A program made the position numbers and the translations under genes. From assembly GCF_030689025.1 (NCBI RefSeq), contig NZ_JAUYWA010000014.1, positions 26,719 through 90,718 on the forward strand: a DNA stretch of 64,000 nucleotides. Direction: 5' to 3'. The stretch comes from Oceanobacter sp. 1_MG-2023 (lineage in GTDB: Bacteria; Pseudomonadota; Gammaproteobacteria; Pseudomonadales; Oceanobacteraceae). Below the pieces are notes generated by a model that saw only the letters and a list, made by a program, of their open reading frames with translations, was not told where the DNA came from and did no database searches. This document shows, piece by piece, positions 36,559-44,976 of this stretch. How positions within the stretch are numbered: position 1 is the stretch's first letter; each line of letters starts with the position of its first letter.

Positions 36559-37932
36559 ATGCCACCACTCGATCAATACACCGACGAAGAGATCAAACAC
36601 TTCGATCAATCTTACGTCTGGCATCATATAACCCCCGGAGCCGCGGCCGCAAAAGGGCTGCCTGTGTTCGTCAAGGGCGATGGTCTGGATTTGTGGGATA
36701 TCGATGGCAATCACTATCTGGATGCCTCTGCCGGTGGTGTCTGGGTCACGAATGTGGGTTATGGCCGGCGGGAAATAGTGGATGCGATCAGCGCCCAGTT
36801 GCTGGAGCTGAATTTCTTTGCCGGTGGTATGGGCAGCAAACCGGCGGCCAGCTTTGCCCATCGCCTGCTGGAAAAGATGCCGGGGATGAACCGGGTGTAC
36901 TATTCCAGCTCCGGTTCCGAGGCCAACGAAAAAGCCTTCAAGATGGTGCGCCAGATTTCCCACAAGTATTATGACGGCAAAAAGAACAAGATTCTTTACC
37001 GCGATCGGGATTACCACGGCACCACCATCGCCGCCTTGAGTGCGGCCGGGCAATCCCAGCGCCGGGAACAGTTCGGCCCGTTTGTGCCGGATTTTGTTGA
37101 GTTTCCGCACTGCTTCGAATATCGCAACCAGTTTGACGATGCCACCGACTACGGCCAAAAAGCCGCCCAGTTACTGGAAGATGTCATTCTGCGCGAAGGG
37201 CCGGAAACGGTTGGCGCGGTGATTATTGAGCCGATTACCGCCGGGGGCGGCATTATCACGCCACCAGAAGGGTATTTGCAGGCGGTCGACAAAATCTGCA
37301 AAAAGCACCATGTGCTGCTGATTATCGACGAAGTGGTGTGTGGCCTTGGTCGTACCGGCCAGTGGTTTGGGTATCAGCATTATGATGTGCAGCCAGATAT
37401 CGTCACCATGGCCAAAGGGGTGGCGTCCGGGTATGCCGCGATCTCTTGTACCGTTACTACCGAAACGGTGTATCAGGCGCTGCAGGAAGAGAATGCCGCC
37501 GATACGATGGGCTACTTCCGTGATATTTCCACTTATGGTGGCTGTCTGGCTGGCCCGGCTGCGGCCCTCGCCAATATGGATATTATCGAGCGCGAAGGCC
37601 TGATCGAAAACTGTCAGGTGATGGGTGATCGGTTGATGGCGGGCTTGCAGGCATTAAAAGCCAAATACCCGTTGATTGGTGATGTTCGCGGTAAAGGGCT
37701 GTTGTGTGGGCTGGAGCTGGTCGCCGATCCGCACAGCAAAGAACCGGTGGATGAGTCCGTAACCATGCAGTTGGTGGGAGCCTGTAAAAACGCGGGCTTG
37801 TTGGTCGGCCGTACCAACCGCTGTTTTGATACGTTTAATAACGTGATTAATATGAGCCCGGCTTTGTGTGTCACCGACGCTCAGATTGACCAGATCCTGG
37901 CGATACTGGATCAGGGACTCTCCACCATGTGA
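36559..37932 (+). CDS. class III aminotransferase, possibly taurine-pyruvate type
   Basis: 457 residues, PLP-dependent omega-aminotransferase. Motifs: GLDLWDIDGNHYLDASAGGV, SSSGSEANEKAFKMVRQ for phosphate binding, YHGTTIAALSAAGQ, LLIIDEVVCGLGRTG with the pyridine-binding Asp, and the Schiff-base Lys in IVTMAKGVASGYA. ATG 36559 has GGAG upstream; a longer reading overlaps the SDR gene and is rejected. Coupled to an SDR, it may convert taurine or beta-alanine to an aldehyde that the SDR reduces. The exact donor is inferred from context only. Confidence 0.8.
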   Translation: MPPLDQYTDEEIKHFDQSYVWHHITPGAAAAKGLPVFVKGDGLDLWDIDGNHYLDASAGGVWVTNVGYGRREIVDAISAQLLELNFFAGGMGSKPAASFAHRLLEKMPGMNRVYYSSSGSEANEKAFKMVRQISHKYYDGKKNKILYRDRDYHGTTIAALSAAGQSQRREQFGPFVPDFVEFPHCFEYRNQFDDATDYGQKAAQLLEDVILREGPETVGAVIIEPITAGGGIITPPEGYLQAVDKICKKHHVLLIIDEVVCGLGRTGQWFGYQHYDVQPDIVTMAKGVASGYAAISCTVTTETVYQALQEENAADTMGYFRDISTYGGCLAGPAAALANMDIIEREGLIENCQVMGDRLMAGLQALKAKYPLIGDVRGKGLLCGLELVADPHSKEPVDESVTMQLVGACKNAGLLVGRTNRCFDTFNNVINMSPALCVTDAQIDQILAILDQGLSTM

Positions 37933-37939
37933 TCACACC

Positions 37940-37973
37940 GCCGTGCCTGTCGGTAATTATCGTTATGCACGGC
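37940..37973. other. inverted repeat between convergent genes
   Basis: GCCGTGC and GCACGGC are perfect inverted copies around a 20-base loop, in the 58-base gap between the aminotransferase and polB, which converge. No T-run is present; a weak bidirectional terminator is possible. Confidence 0.3.
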
Positions 37974-37990
37974 GTCTTGCCCGTTGCCTG

Positions 37991-40492
37991 TCACAAAAAC
38001 AAGGACCCTTGCATCCCCAGCAGGTCATCCACGTCATCGCCAGTAAACTGAAAAATCGCAGCGGCAATGGGCCGTAGTTGCTTGTCGATATAGTGCTGAT
38101 AATCCGGTGCGGCAGTTGGGTAGCTTATGCCGTCGTGCTGGTCGTTCTCTGATATGTCATCCAGCGGCTCCGGGCCTTTGGCGGTGATGCGGTAACGTAT
38201 CCAGCCACGCCCTTGCTGGTATCTCGGCATCAGGCCGTTCTGTTGTCGCCACTGATCCAGTTTCATTGCTGCCCGGGCATGGGGCGGTATCTGCCGCTGG
38301 TACATGGCCAACGGTTGTCGCAAACGTTTACGGTAACTCAGCAGATGGTCTGAGTGCCCCGCCAGCAGGTCATCCAGCTGTTGCCGCACCCAATGTGAAT
38401 ACGGCTGCTGCAGAAAGATTTTCCGGTACAGCTGTTGCTGGAACTGCCGCGCCAGCGGTGTCCAGTCGGAGCGCACCGCTTCCAGCCCCTTGAAAACCAT
38501 GTGTGGCAGGCCATCGGCATCGTGGATCAGCCCGGCATAACGTTTTTTGCTGCCCGTGTCTGCCCCGCGGATCGAGGGCATAAAAAAGCGCTGATAATGG
38601 GTTTCGTATTCCATTTCCAGATAACTCTGGATGCCAAACCGTTGTTGCAGGTTATCTGCCCACCAGCGATTCAGGTCACTGGCCAGCTGCTGGCCAATCC
38701 GGTCGGCGGCGGCATCGGAGACCGCCGTACGCAAGCAGACAAATACCGAGTCGGTATCGCCATAAATCACTTCGTAGCCTTGTGCCGCAATCCAGTCGGA
38801 GCTGGCCTGGATAATTTCATGGCTGCGTTTGGTAATCGAAGCCGACAGCCGGGTATCGTGAAACCGGCAGCCTTCCGACCCCAAAACACCGTAACAAGAC
38901 GCCATAATGATTTTGATCGCCTGAGACAGCGGCTTGTTGCCTTCTTGCTTGGCGTGTTCCCTGTGTTCGCCCAACCCTCGGATCAGTTCGGGCAAAATAT
39001 GCTGTTGTTGATGAAAACGCCCACCAAAAAAGCCCGGCACCCAATGGTCATTGGGTAACGCCTGTGTGGCATCGGTGGCCAGCCCTTCGATCAAGCCCAT
39101 CGGGTCGATCTTGAAGGTACGGATAATCGACGGGTACAGGCTTTTGAAATCCAGCACCAGTACGTGCTCGAACAGGCCCGGGGTTGAATCCATCACATAA
39201 CCACCGGGGCTTTTTTCGGCCTGATAACCTTCGCCAATATTGGGGGCGATATAACCGGCGCGGTGCAGGCGCGGCAGGTAGAGGTTCTCGAAGGCCGCCA
39301 CCGAACCGCCCATCCGATCCAGTGCCAGCCCGGTCATCAGGCTGCGTTCGATCGCAAAATCCAGCAGTTTGACCTTTTCGAAGATACGCCAGACCAGATC
39401 ACAATCCTGCAGGTTATAGGCGCTGAAGGCGGCCAGGTCGGTTTGGTAAAGCTGCTGAATATCGTCACCGCGCTGGCTGCCGGTCAGCAGCTTGGAGTCA
39501 CCTAACAGCTGTTCAGACACCGCATTCAGCGAGAAACTTTCAAACTGGTAGCTGGCTGCCCGGAGCAGTTCGATCCCATCCAGTGCCAGCCGCCCGTCCA
39601 TATTCACGATAATCCGGTCGGGGGTATTCCGTTGTTGCCGAACCCGCAGGATGCTGCCGTCCCGGCCCCAACTCATGGGGATAGTATGTTCGTGGTATTT
39701 TTGCTGCAGCACATCCAGATCGAACTGGATCAGGTTCCAGCCCAGTATCACATCCGGGTCGCTGGCAGCTATCCGGTTGTTGAGGGCGTGTAATACCGAT
39801 GCTTCGTCCGCTAGCCGGACCAGCTCAGATGGATCTGTTGCCGCTGCTGGTGCGGCACCATGTTGCTCCACCAGCAGCACACACCGGTGCGTCGGTGTCA
39901 CCAGCCCCACCGAATAGAGTTTCAGCGCTTCTCCCTGCCGTGGAATATTGGTCTCGATATCCAGCGACAGCCAGCGCAAAGTCGGGCGGTAGCTGCCCGG
40001 GGTTAAATGGCCACCGCTCAGCCATTGATAGGCAGGGCCAGCGGTGTCGGTGTCTGTGTCGGCAACCGCGGGTAACGCAGATGTCAGCCCGCCCTCTTCG
40101 TAATGGATCACCGCGGCACCGTAAATAAAACGCTCCATCAAGTAGCGGTCGGTAATACGCACATCCACTTCGCGACAGGGAATGCCCTGGTTCTGTAGCA
40201 AGTTGCGCCAGCGATAGCAGTAGCTGACGGGCATATAACACGCCGTGACCGCTTGCTGTGTAAAGGTGGTGAGTTCAACCGCTCGACAACGCACAGGCCA
40301 ACCTAGGGTGTGGGCCATGTGTTCAGCGTCTGCCTGATGGCGACGTTCGATAAAACACACCGCTGGCTGACGTAGTTGCTGGCGTAACGGGCCATTCGGG
40401 GTGTGCCACCAGAATACCAGCTCAGAATCCTGGGCTGGGGCGCTATCCGACCAGCTGGAAGTCAGTAGAAAGGCATCAAGCGAACGGCTCAT
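37991..40492 (-). CDS. polB: DNA polymerase II
   Basis: 833 residues, slightly longer than E. coli Pol II (783). The 3'-5' exonuclease has LSLDIETNI (Exo I) and LNNRIAASDPDVILGWN. The polymerase motifs are DFKSLYPSII (A), KIIMASCYGVLG (B) and YGDTDSVFV (C). It is the family B enzyme used in replication restart and lesion bypass. Motif B has Ala where family B enzymes normally have Asn (Asn in E. coli). No LexA box of the CTGT-N8-ACAG kind was seen upstream, so SOS control is not evident. The gene stands alone. Confidence 0.92.
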   Translation of the reverse strand: MSRSLDAFLLTSSWSDSAPAQDSELVFWWHTPNGPLRQQLRQPAVCFIERRHQADAEHMAHTLGWPVRCRAVELTTFTQQAVTACYMPVSYCYRWRNLLQNQGIPCREVDVRITDRYLMERFIYGAAVIHYEEGGLTSALPAVADTDTDTAGPAYQWLSGGHLTPGSYRPTLRWLSLDIETNIPRQGEALKLYSVGLVTPTHRCVLLVEQHGAAPAAATDPSELVRLADEASVLHALNNRIAASDPDVILGWNLIQFDLDVLQQKYHEHTIPMSWGRDGSILRVRQQRNTPDRIIVNMDGRLALDGIELLRAASYQFESFSLNAVSEQLLGDSKLLTGSQRGDDIQQLYQTDLAAFSAYNLQDCDLVWRIFEKVKLLDFAIERSLMTGLALDRMGGSVAAFENLYLPRLHRAGYIAPNIGEGYQAEKSPGGYVMDSTPGLFEHVLVLDFKSLYPSIIRTFKIDPMGLIEGLATDATQALPNDHWVPGFFGGRFHQQQHILPELIRGLGEHREHAKQEGNKPLSQAIKIIMASCYGVLGSEGCRFHDTRLSASITKRSHEIIQASSDWIAAQGYEVIYGDTDSVFVCLRTAVSDAAADRIGQQLASDLNRWWADNLQQRFGIQSYLEMEYETHYQRFFMPSIRGADTGSKKRYAGLIHDADGLPHMVFKGLEAVRSDWTPLARQFQQQLYRKIFLQQPYSHWVRQQLDDLLAGHSDHLLSYRKRLRQPLAMYQRQIPPHARAAMKLDQWRQQNGLMPRYQQGRGWIRYRITAKGPEPLDDISENDQHDGISYPTAAPDYQHYIDKQLRPIAAAIFQFTGDDVDDLLGMQGSLFL

Positions 40493-40704
40493 GAAGGATC
40501 ATCGGTGCAAGTGGGTGTCCAGTTTAATCAACCTGGTTTTGGCTGACTACAACCGATCAGTAACCGGCCGCACCCGGTTCACAGCCAATGCCCAACGAGA
40601 GTAAGGGCTATCAGCCGCGGCAAGCGTTCATACCTCCAAGAGAAGGTCATTAGAGAAGATCATAGGGAAGGTCATAATGCGCCACTCCCGGCATTCGCCC
40701 AAAA

Positions 40705-40749
40705 TAAATGAGAATTATTATTGACACCGATAATGAGAATGACTATTGT
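40705..40749 (+). promoter_or_regulatory. Fur-controlled sigma-70 promoter
   Basis: TTGACA (40721-40726) and TATTGT (40744-40749) are spaced by exactly 17 bases. The spacer and -10 hold GATAATGAGAATGACTATT (40729-40747), matching 15 of 19 positions of the Fur consensus. A second, overlapping Fur-like stretch, AAATGAGAATTATTATT, lies just upstream. Iron-dependent repression is therefore expected. Confidence 0.75.
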
Positions 40750-40755
40750 TTACTT

Positions 40756-40867
40756 ATCGGCGCTAGAGATAGCAACGGTGTTCACATCACAGCTCAGGTT
40801 GTGCGGTGATCTCTCTCATCAAGCTAATCACGGTTGCTTTGCCCCTCTATTTGAGGGGCGTTTTTTT
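40756..40867 (+). ncRNA. predicted Fur-repressed small RNA (about 112 nt)
   Basis: From the predicted start seven bases after the -10 box, the transcript contains no credible protein frame and ends at a Rho-independent terminator: GCCCCTC, a 5-base loop, GAGGGGC, then seven T. Size, Fur box and terminator match the layout of RyhB/PrrF-type iron-sparing RNAs. The centre has a pyrimidine-rich stretch (ATCTCTCTCATC) flanked by GTGAT and ATCAC, which can pair and expose it. No clear sequence identity to RyhB or PrrF could be judged by eye. Targets are unknown; the role in iron economy is inferred. Confidence 0.6.
40841..40867 (+). terminator. terminator of the Fur-controlled RNA
   Basis: A 7-bp GC-rich stem (GCCCCTC/GAGGGGC) with loop TATTT is followed by GTTTTTTT. 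It is well separated from polB (minus strand) and from the Rieske gene start at 41092. Confidence 0.9.
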
Positions 40868-41091
40868 GCCTGCTGTTTATTGCTTCCGTTTATTGCTTCT
40901 GATTCCTGCTGCTGGCACTTGTGCTTGTTCCCTGTTATCCCGGTCACTCTCGCTATTCCGCACTTGCGCATAACTGGTCATGCCGGCCCTTGGGTATTAC
41001 CATTCGTGGCTCTGCGTGAGCGGTAGGCGGGGCTATTGTCCAGCGGCAGCTGCCGTTCCCTTGCGTCACACCATGTTAACCCGGGGTAATA

Positions 41092-41430
41092 ATGACGATA
41101 AATACATGGCGCAGCGTATGTGCCACAGACGCTATTGCCGAGGGTTGCAGTCGAGGTTTTGAGCTGGATGATACGGCGTTACTGGTCGTGCGGCGGGGCG
41201 GGCAGTGGTTTGTTTTCCGCAATCAGTGCCCACATCTGGGGATTCGGCTGGAATGGGTTCCAGATCAATTTCTGGATATCGATGGCCATTTTATCCAGTG
41301 CAGCACCCACGGGGCCTTGTTTCAGGTTGAGGATGGCCGGTGTATCGCTGGCCCCTGTAGCGGCCAGTATCTAACGGATGTTGCATCGACAATCCGGGAC
41401 GGCCAGCTGTTGGTACAACTGGATGGATAA
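41092..41430 (+). CDS. Rieske [2Fe-2S] ferredoxin-like protein
   Basis: 112 residues, a single Rieske domain. The cluster ligands are in CPHLG (Cys-x-His) and, after DIDGHFIQ, in CSTHGALF (Cys-x-x-His). This is the NirD/ferredoxin-like class that carries electrons to oxygenases or reductases. No partner enzyme is adjacent. The gene lies downstream of the Fur-controlled RNA but after its terminator. The ribosome site is weak. Confidence 0.82.
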   Translation: MTINTWRSVCATDAIAEGCSRGFELDDTALLVVRRGGQWFVFRNQCPHLGIRLEWVPDQFLDIDGHFIQCSTHGALFQVEDGRCIAGPCSGQYLTDVASTIRDGQLLVQLDG

Positions 41431-41476
41431 AGATACCGCCAGCCTGATACCTCGTTTTAACCATCATCTGAACAAC

Positions 41477-41544
41477 CGCTGACGCTGCCGGTTGGCAGCG
41501 CCAGCCATCTTGCGGAGCAGACAACAACTCCGTCAGCGGCTTTT
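41477..41544. terminator. hairpin between convergent genes, probable terminator
   Basis: CCGCTGACG (41477-41485) pairs with CGTCAGCGG (41531-41539), followed by CTTTTAG on the plus strand. An inner CTGCCGGTTGGCAG hairpin sits in the loop. It lies between the convergent Rieske and repeat-protein genes. Confidence 0.55.
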
Positions 41545-41980
41545 AGTTAAACGCATTTTTGAGTGCGCTTTTGCCGGATTCATAACTTTCTTCGGCTACT
41601 TCTTTACCTTCGTCATAACTTTCTTTGGCAACATCCTTGCCGTTGTCATAACTTTCTTTAACCACTTCTGTGATTGTTTCCTTGCCAGCTTCATAACCTT
41701 CCTTGAGGGTTTCCTTGCTGGATTCGTAGCTGTCCTGGGCCATCTCCTTGCCTGCTTCCATTCCTTCTGCCGCCATGCTTTCGCCTTCGTCGGAGCTGTC
41801 TGCGACGGCTTCGCTGCTGTCATCGACCTGACTGGCAACGTCTTCTTCGCCACTATCAAACATCGCCTTGCCTTTGCTCACCAGGCTGTCCCACCAGGAC
41901 GGCTCGTCATCGGCATAAACAGGTGCCGCCAATACGACAGCCAGGCTGGCAACAGAAATCAATCGGGTGGTTACATTCAT
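41543..41980 (-). CDS. secreted, charged helical-repeat protein
   Basis: 145 residues. A signal peptide ends near APVYADDE, followed by a short Trp-containing segment (PSWWDSLVSKGKAMF) and an acidic Ser-rich linker. The C-terminal half repeats an 8-11 residue unit of the type ESYxxGKxxxxE (KEGYEAGKE, KESYDNGKD, KESYDEGKE, EESYESGKS). The pattern suggests a long amphipathic helix, like LEA or apolipoprotein-type proteins, in the periplasm. ATG 41980 has GGAG upstream. The family is not recognised; a stress-protective role is a guess. Confidence 0.65.
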   Translation of the reverse strand: MNVTTRLISVASLAVVLAAPVYADDEPSWWDSLVSKGKAMFDSGEEDVASQVDDSSEAVADSSDEGESMAAEGMEAGKEMAQDSYESSKETLKEGYEAGKETITEVVKESYDNGKDVAKESYDEGKEVAEESYESGKSALKNAFN

Positions 41981-42232
41981 ACAAGTACTCCGGGGTCGTT
42001 AATATGTATCCATGGATGCGCCAATACGCTCGTTGCGACTGGCCCGCGGATCGCGAGCAACAGCATAGTCGGAAAAGAGCAATAATTAACGGGGCAAATG
42101 TCTTCTTGCTGTTCTTTACATAAACGGCACCAGGCTGGTGTCGCGCAAAATACAGTGATTGGCTGTCGTTTATGGCGCTGTTTTTTACCGCCGCCCGGCT
42201 ACTGCGGCGCCCCCAATCTGGCTGGAAGCGGC

Positions 42233-43030
42233 TTATTCCGTCCCCGGAGCCACAGCAGCAGACACAACCGCTATTTCCTGATTGGCTAACAGCTGTAAGC
42301 TGGATTGCTCAACATCAAACTGCACTGGCAAGGCCAGCACTTCAACGCCACTGTGGATCACCTCGGCCAATGCCGTGGCGTAGTCCGGGTCGATATCCGC
42401 CGCTGCGGCAACCCGGGTTATTCCCTCCAGCGCCACACAGAATAACAACAGGCTGCGATGGCCTTGTTGTTGTAGCTGCTGCAGGCGGCGCAAGTGCTTC
42501 AAGCCACGCTCGGTGCGGGCATCCGGGAAACAGCCCATGCCGTGGCCCCGATCTTCACGCAGCAGCGTCAGGCTTTTGACTTCGATATACAAATCCGGCA
42601 GCCCTTCCCCCTGCAGCAAAAAATCCAGCCGTCCATCCGTCACTTTGGGTTCTCGTTGTACCCGGGTGTAGCCCTGGAAGCGCTCAGATATCGTCAGGCT
42701 GTCTGGTGAGCTGGCCGGAGCCGTGCCTGGCTCCGCCGTCAATTGGGCCTGCAGAAATTCAGCCACCAGCTGATTGGCTCTGGCGGTATTGATGCAGGCT
42801 TTATACAACCCTGCCACTTCAGTCCATTCCCAGCTGTAGCGCAGTTTGCGCCTGGGGTTGGCGCTGTCCCATAACCAGACCCGGCAACCGGGATCGGCAC
42901 AGCCGGTCATGGCACCGGTATTGGCGCAGTGGGCGGTGATTATATCGCCGTTGGCCAGCTCGATATCCGCCAGAAAGCGTTTGTAGCGTTTGATCAAACG
43001 GCCGGGAATCAGTGCGGAGCTGTACTTCAT
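42233..43030 (-). CDS. sfsA: SfsA, sugar fermentation stimulation protein homologue
   Basis: 265 residues. SfsA signatures: GRLIKRYKRFLADIEL, HCANTGAMTGC, TDGRLDFLL and the nuclease-like core DLYIEVKSLTLL; later FPDARTERGLKHLRRL. SfsA proteins have a PD-(D/E)xK-type fold, and their function is unsettled (DNA binding or nuclease activity). The start overlaps the stop of the upstream aminotransferase by four bases, so the pair is one operon. This pairing next to dksA is as in Pseudomonas. Confidence 0.92.
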   Translation of the reverse strand: MKYSSALIPGRLIKRYKRFLADIELANGDIITAHCANTGAMTGCADPGCRVWLWDSANPRRKLRYSWEWTEVAGLYKACINTARANQLVAEFLQAQLTAEPGTAPASSPDSLTISERFQGYTRVQREPKVTDGRLDFLLQGEGLPDLYIEVKSLTLLREDRGHGMGCFPDARTERGLKHLRRLQQLQQQGHRSLLLFCVALEGITRVAAAADIDPDYATALAEVIHSGVEVLALPVQFDVEQSSLQLLANQEIAVVSAAVAPGTE

Positions 43031-44229
43031 CCGCGTGGCACCAACCAGTCTGACAGCCGTTCGACCGCTTGCTTCAGTCGCGCCAGATCGGCGGTAAAGG
43101 CAAACCGGATATGGGTCTGGGCCTGATATTCACCAAAATCCACCCCGGGTGTCAGGGCAACACCGGTTTCGCGCAAGGCGCGCAAACAAAACGCCAGACT
43201 GTCGTCGGTAAAACGGCTGGCATCGGCGTACACGTATAATCCACCATCCGGTGCTACCGGCACCACAAAACCCAGCGCTGGCAAGGCGGTGAGCAGATAG
43301 TCTCGGCGTTCAGCCAGAATGTTCCGCCGCTCAGCCAATAGCGCCAGCGTTTCTGGTTCAAAGGCGGCCATGGCAGCGTGTTGGGCCGGGGTTGGCGGTG
43401 CCAGAAAGACATTCTGCGCCAGGGTTTCCAGTGTCGGCACCCAGTGCTCCGGCACAACGGCCCAACCCAGCCGCCAGCCGGTCATGCCAAAATATTTGGA
43501 AAAGCTGTTAATCACCACGGCGTTATCGGCAACCGCTAACACGGTTTCCGGGCTGCTGCCGTAATTCAGCCCCTGATAAATTTCATCAACCCATAACTCG
43601 CCGCCCAGCCGTTCAGTTGTACTGGCCAATCGAGACAATTCCGTCAGATTCAGGACGGTACCCGTCGGATTCGCCGGGCTGGCCACCAGTGCGGCCCTGG
43701 TGGCCGGTGTCCAGTGCTGTTCCAGCATCGCCGGGGTCAGCTGATAACGTTGCTCAGGCCCTGCAGCAATCAGCTGGCCACTGGCTTCAAACAGCCGGGC
43801 AAAGTGGCGATTACACGGATAGCCGGGGTCAGCCAGCATCAGCTTGTCGCCGCTTTCCAGTCGGGCGGCAGCCAGTAATAACAAGGCACCGGAAGCGCCG
43901 GGAGTCAGCACAATGCGGGACGCCGCAACACGGATACCAAAGCGCTGTTGATACCACTCGGCAAGCTTTTCGCGCAGTGCTGGAAGGCCCAGCGCCGGGG
44001 TGTAGCCGGTTTTGCCCGCCCGTAACGCGCTAAAGGCGGCATCGATCATGGGCGCCGGCGTTGGAAAGTCCGGTTCCCCGACTTCGAGGTGAATTATGTC
44101 GTGACCGGCGGCCTGCAAGGTTTGCGCTTCGGTCAGGATCGCCATCACCTGAAACGGGGATATTGCCTGGCTGCGCCGGGTCATGGCGGGCTCGGTTGGT
44201 GTCTGGGAAGGTTGGGCGGTGTGTTCCAC
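43027..44229 (-). CDS. PLP-dependent class I/II aminotransferase
   Basis: 400 residues from GTG 44229, which has AGGAG six bases upstream; an ATG just before the ribosome site would make a longer form but is unlikely. Fold type I motifs: VGEPDFPTPAPM, ASPANPTGTVL with the Asn for PLP, ELWVDEIYQGL with the Asp/Tyr, and the Schiff-base Lys in VINSFSKYFGMTGWRLGW. It belongs to the aspartate/alanine-type aminotransferases conserved upstream of dksA in pseudomonads. The natural substrate is not established. It is co-transcribed with sfsA. Confidence 0.85.
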   Translation of the reverse strand: MEHTAQPSQTPTEPAMTRRSQAISPFQVMAILTEAQTLQAAGHDIIHLEVGEPDFPTPAPMIDAAFSALRAGKTGYTPALGLPALREKLAEWYQQRFGIRVAASRIVLTPGASGALLLLAAARLESGDKLMLADPGYPCNRHFARLFEASGQLIAAGPEQRYQLTPAMLEQHWTPATRAALVASPANPTGTVLNLTELSRLASTTERLGGELWVDEIYQGLNYGSSPETVLAVADNAVVINSFSKYFGMTGWRLGWAVVPEHWVPTLETLAQNVFLAPPTPAQHAAMAAFEPETLALLAERRNILAERRDYLLTALPALGFVVPVAPDGGLYVYADASRFTDDSLAFCLRALRETGVALTPGVDFGEYQAQTHIRFAFTADLARLKQAVERLSDWLVPRG

Positions 44230-44485
44230 AAAAGTCTCCTGCATCGAACTCAATAGTGTGACAGAAGCCAGCAATTCGACAAATTGTCGAGCACTAACGC
44301 GTCTATTTGCCTGCTGGCGGCTTCGGCCCCATGAAATAGTTGGCGCTCGCGCCGTTATCTGATAGTTTCCCGGCCTTATTATTTTGGCGTCCATGGACAT
44401 GCCGGATCAGGCCACTGGTCCTTACTGCCATGAGCGCCAAGTGTTCGGTTGATTGAACCCGTTAACCAGGTGAGGCAGCAACACC

Positions 44486-44920
44486 ATGCCGCAAGATAAA
44501 AAAGAATTCGCTCTGACAGACTTTACTCCTTACCAGGCGTCCGCGACTGAAGAGTATATGAACGACGCTCAGCTTGAGCATTTCGCAAATATTCTGCGTA
44601 AATGGAAACAAGAGCTGATGGAAGAAGTCGATCGCACCAAAGAGCACATGCAAACGGAGCTGAACAATTATGCCGATCCCAATGATCGCGCCAGCCAGGA
44701 AGAGGAATTCAGCCTCGAACTGCGGACCCGTGACCGTGAGCGTAAACTCATCAAAAAGATCGATAAAACCATTGAGCTGATCAGCAAAGGTGATTACGGC
44801 TACTGTGAAGCCTGCGGTGTAGAAATTGGTATTCGTCGTCTGGAAGCACGTCCAACCGCCGACCTGTGTATCGATTGCAAAACCCTCGCAGAAATCAAAG
44901 AAAAACAACTGGGCGTCTGA
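44486..44920 (+). CDS. dksA: RNA polymerase-binding transcription factor DksA
   Basis: 144 residues. A coiled coil (AEEYMNDAQ-type start through ELNNYADPNDRASQEEEFSL) carries the tip motif DPNDRA, whose Asp enters the RNA polymerase secondary channel. A C-terminal zinc finger follows: CEACGVEIGIRRLEARP and CIDCK. It works with ppGpp to control rRNA and amino-acid promoters. The start has GAGG upstream. It heads the conserved dksA-gluQ-cbrA-cbrB order. Confidence 0.97.
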   Translation: MPQDKKEFALTDFTPYQASATEEYMNDAQLEHFANILRKWKQELMEEVDRTKEHMQTELNNYADPNDRASQEEEFSLELRTRDRERKLIKKIDKTIELISKGDYGYCEACGVEIGIRRLEARPTADLCIDCKTLAEIKEKQLGV

Positions 44921-44976
44921 CCCGGTTGTACGCGGCGGGCAGTACTTGCCCGCACGTTTCCTGATGCCAAGTGCTT

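Noticed and set aside
40721..41026. A 101-codon plus-strand frame starting at the Fur box
   Set aside because: It begins inside the promoter and runs through the Rho-independent terminator; the protein has no sensible composition. A non-coding RNA explains the region better.
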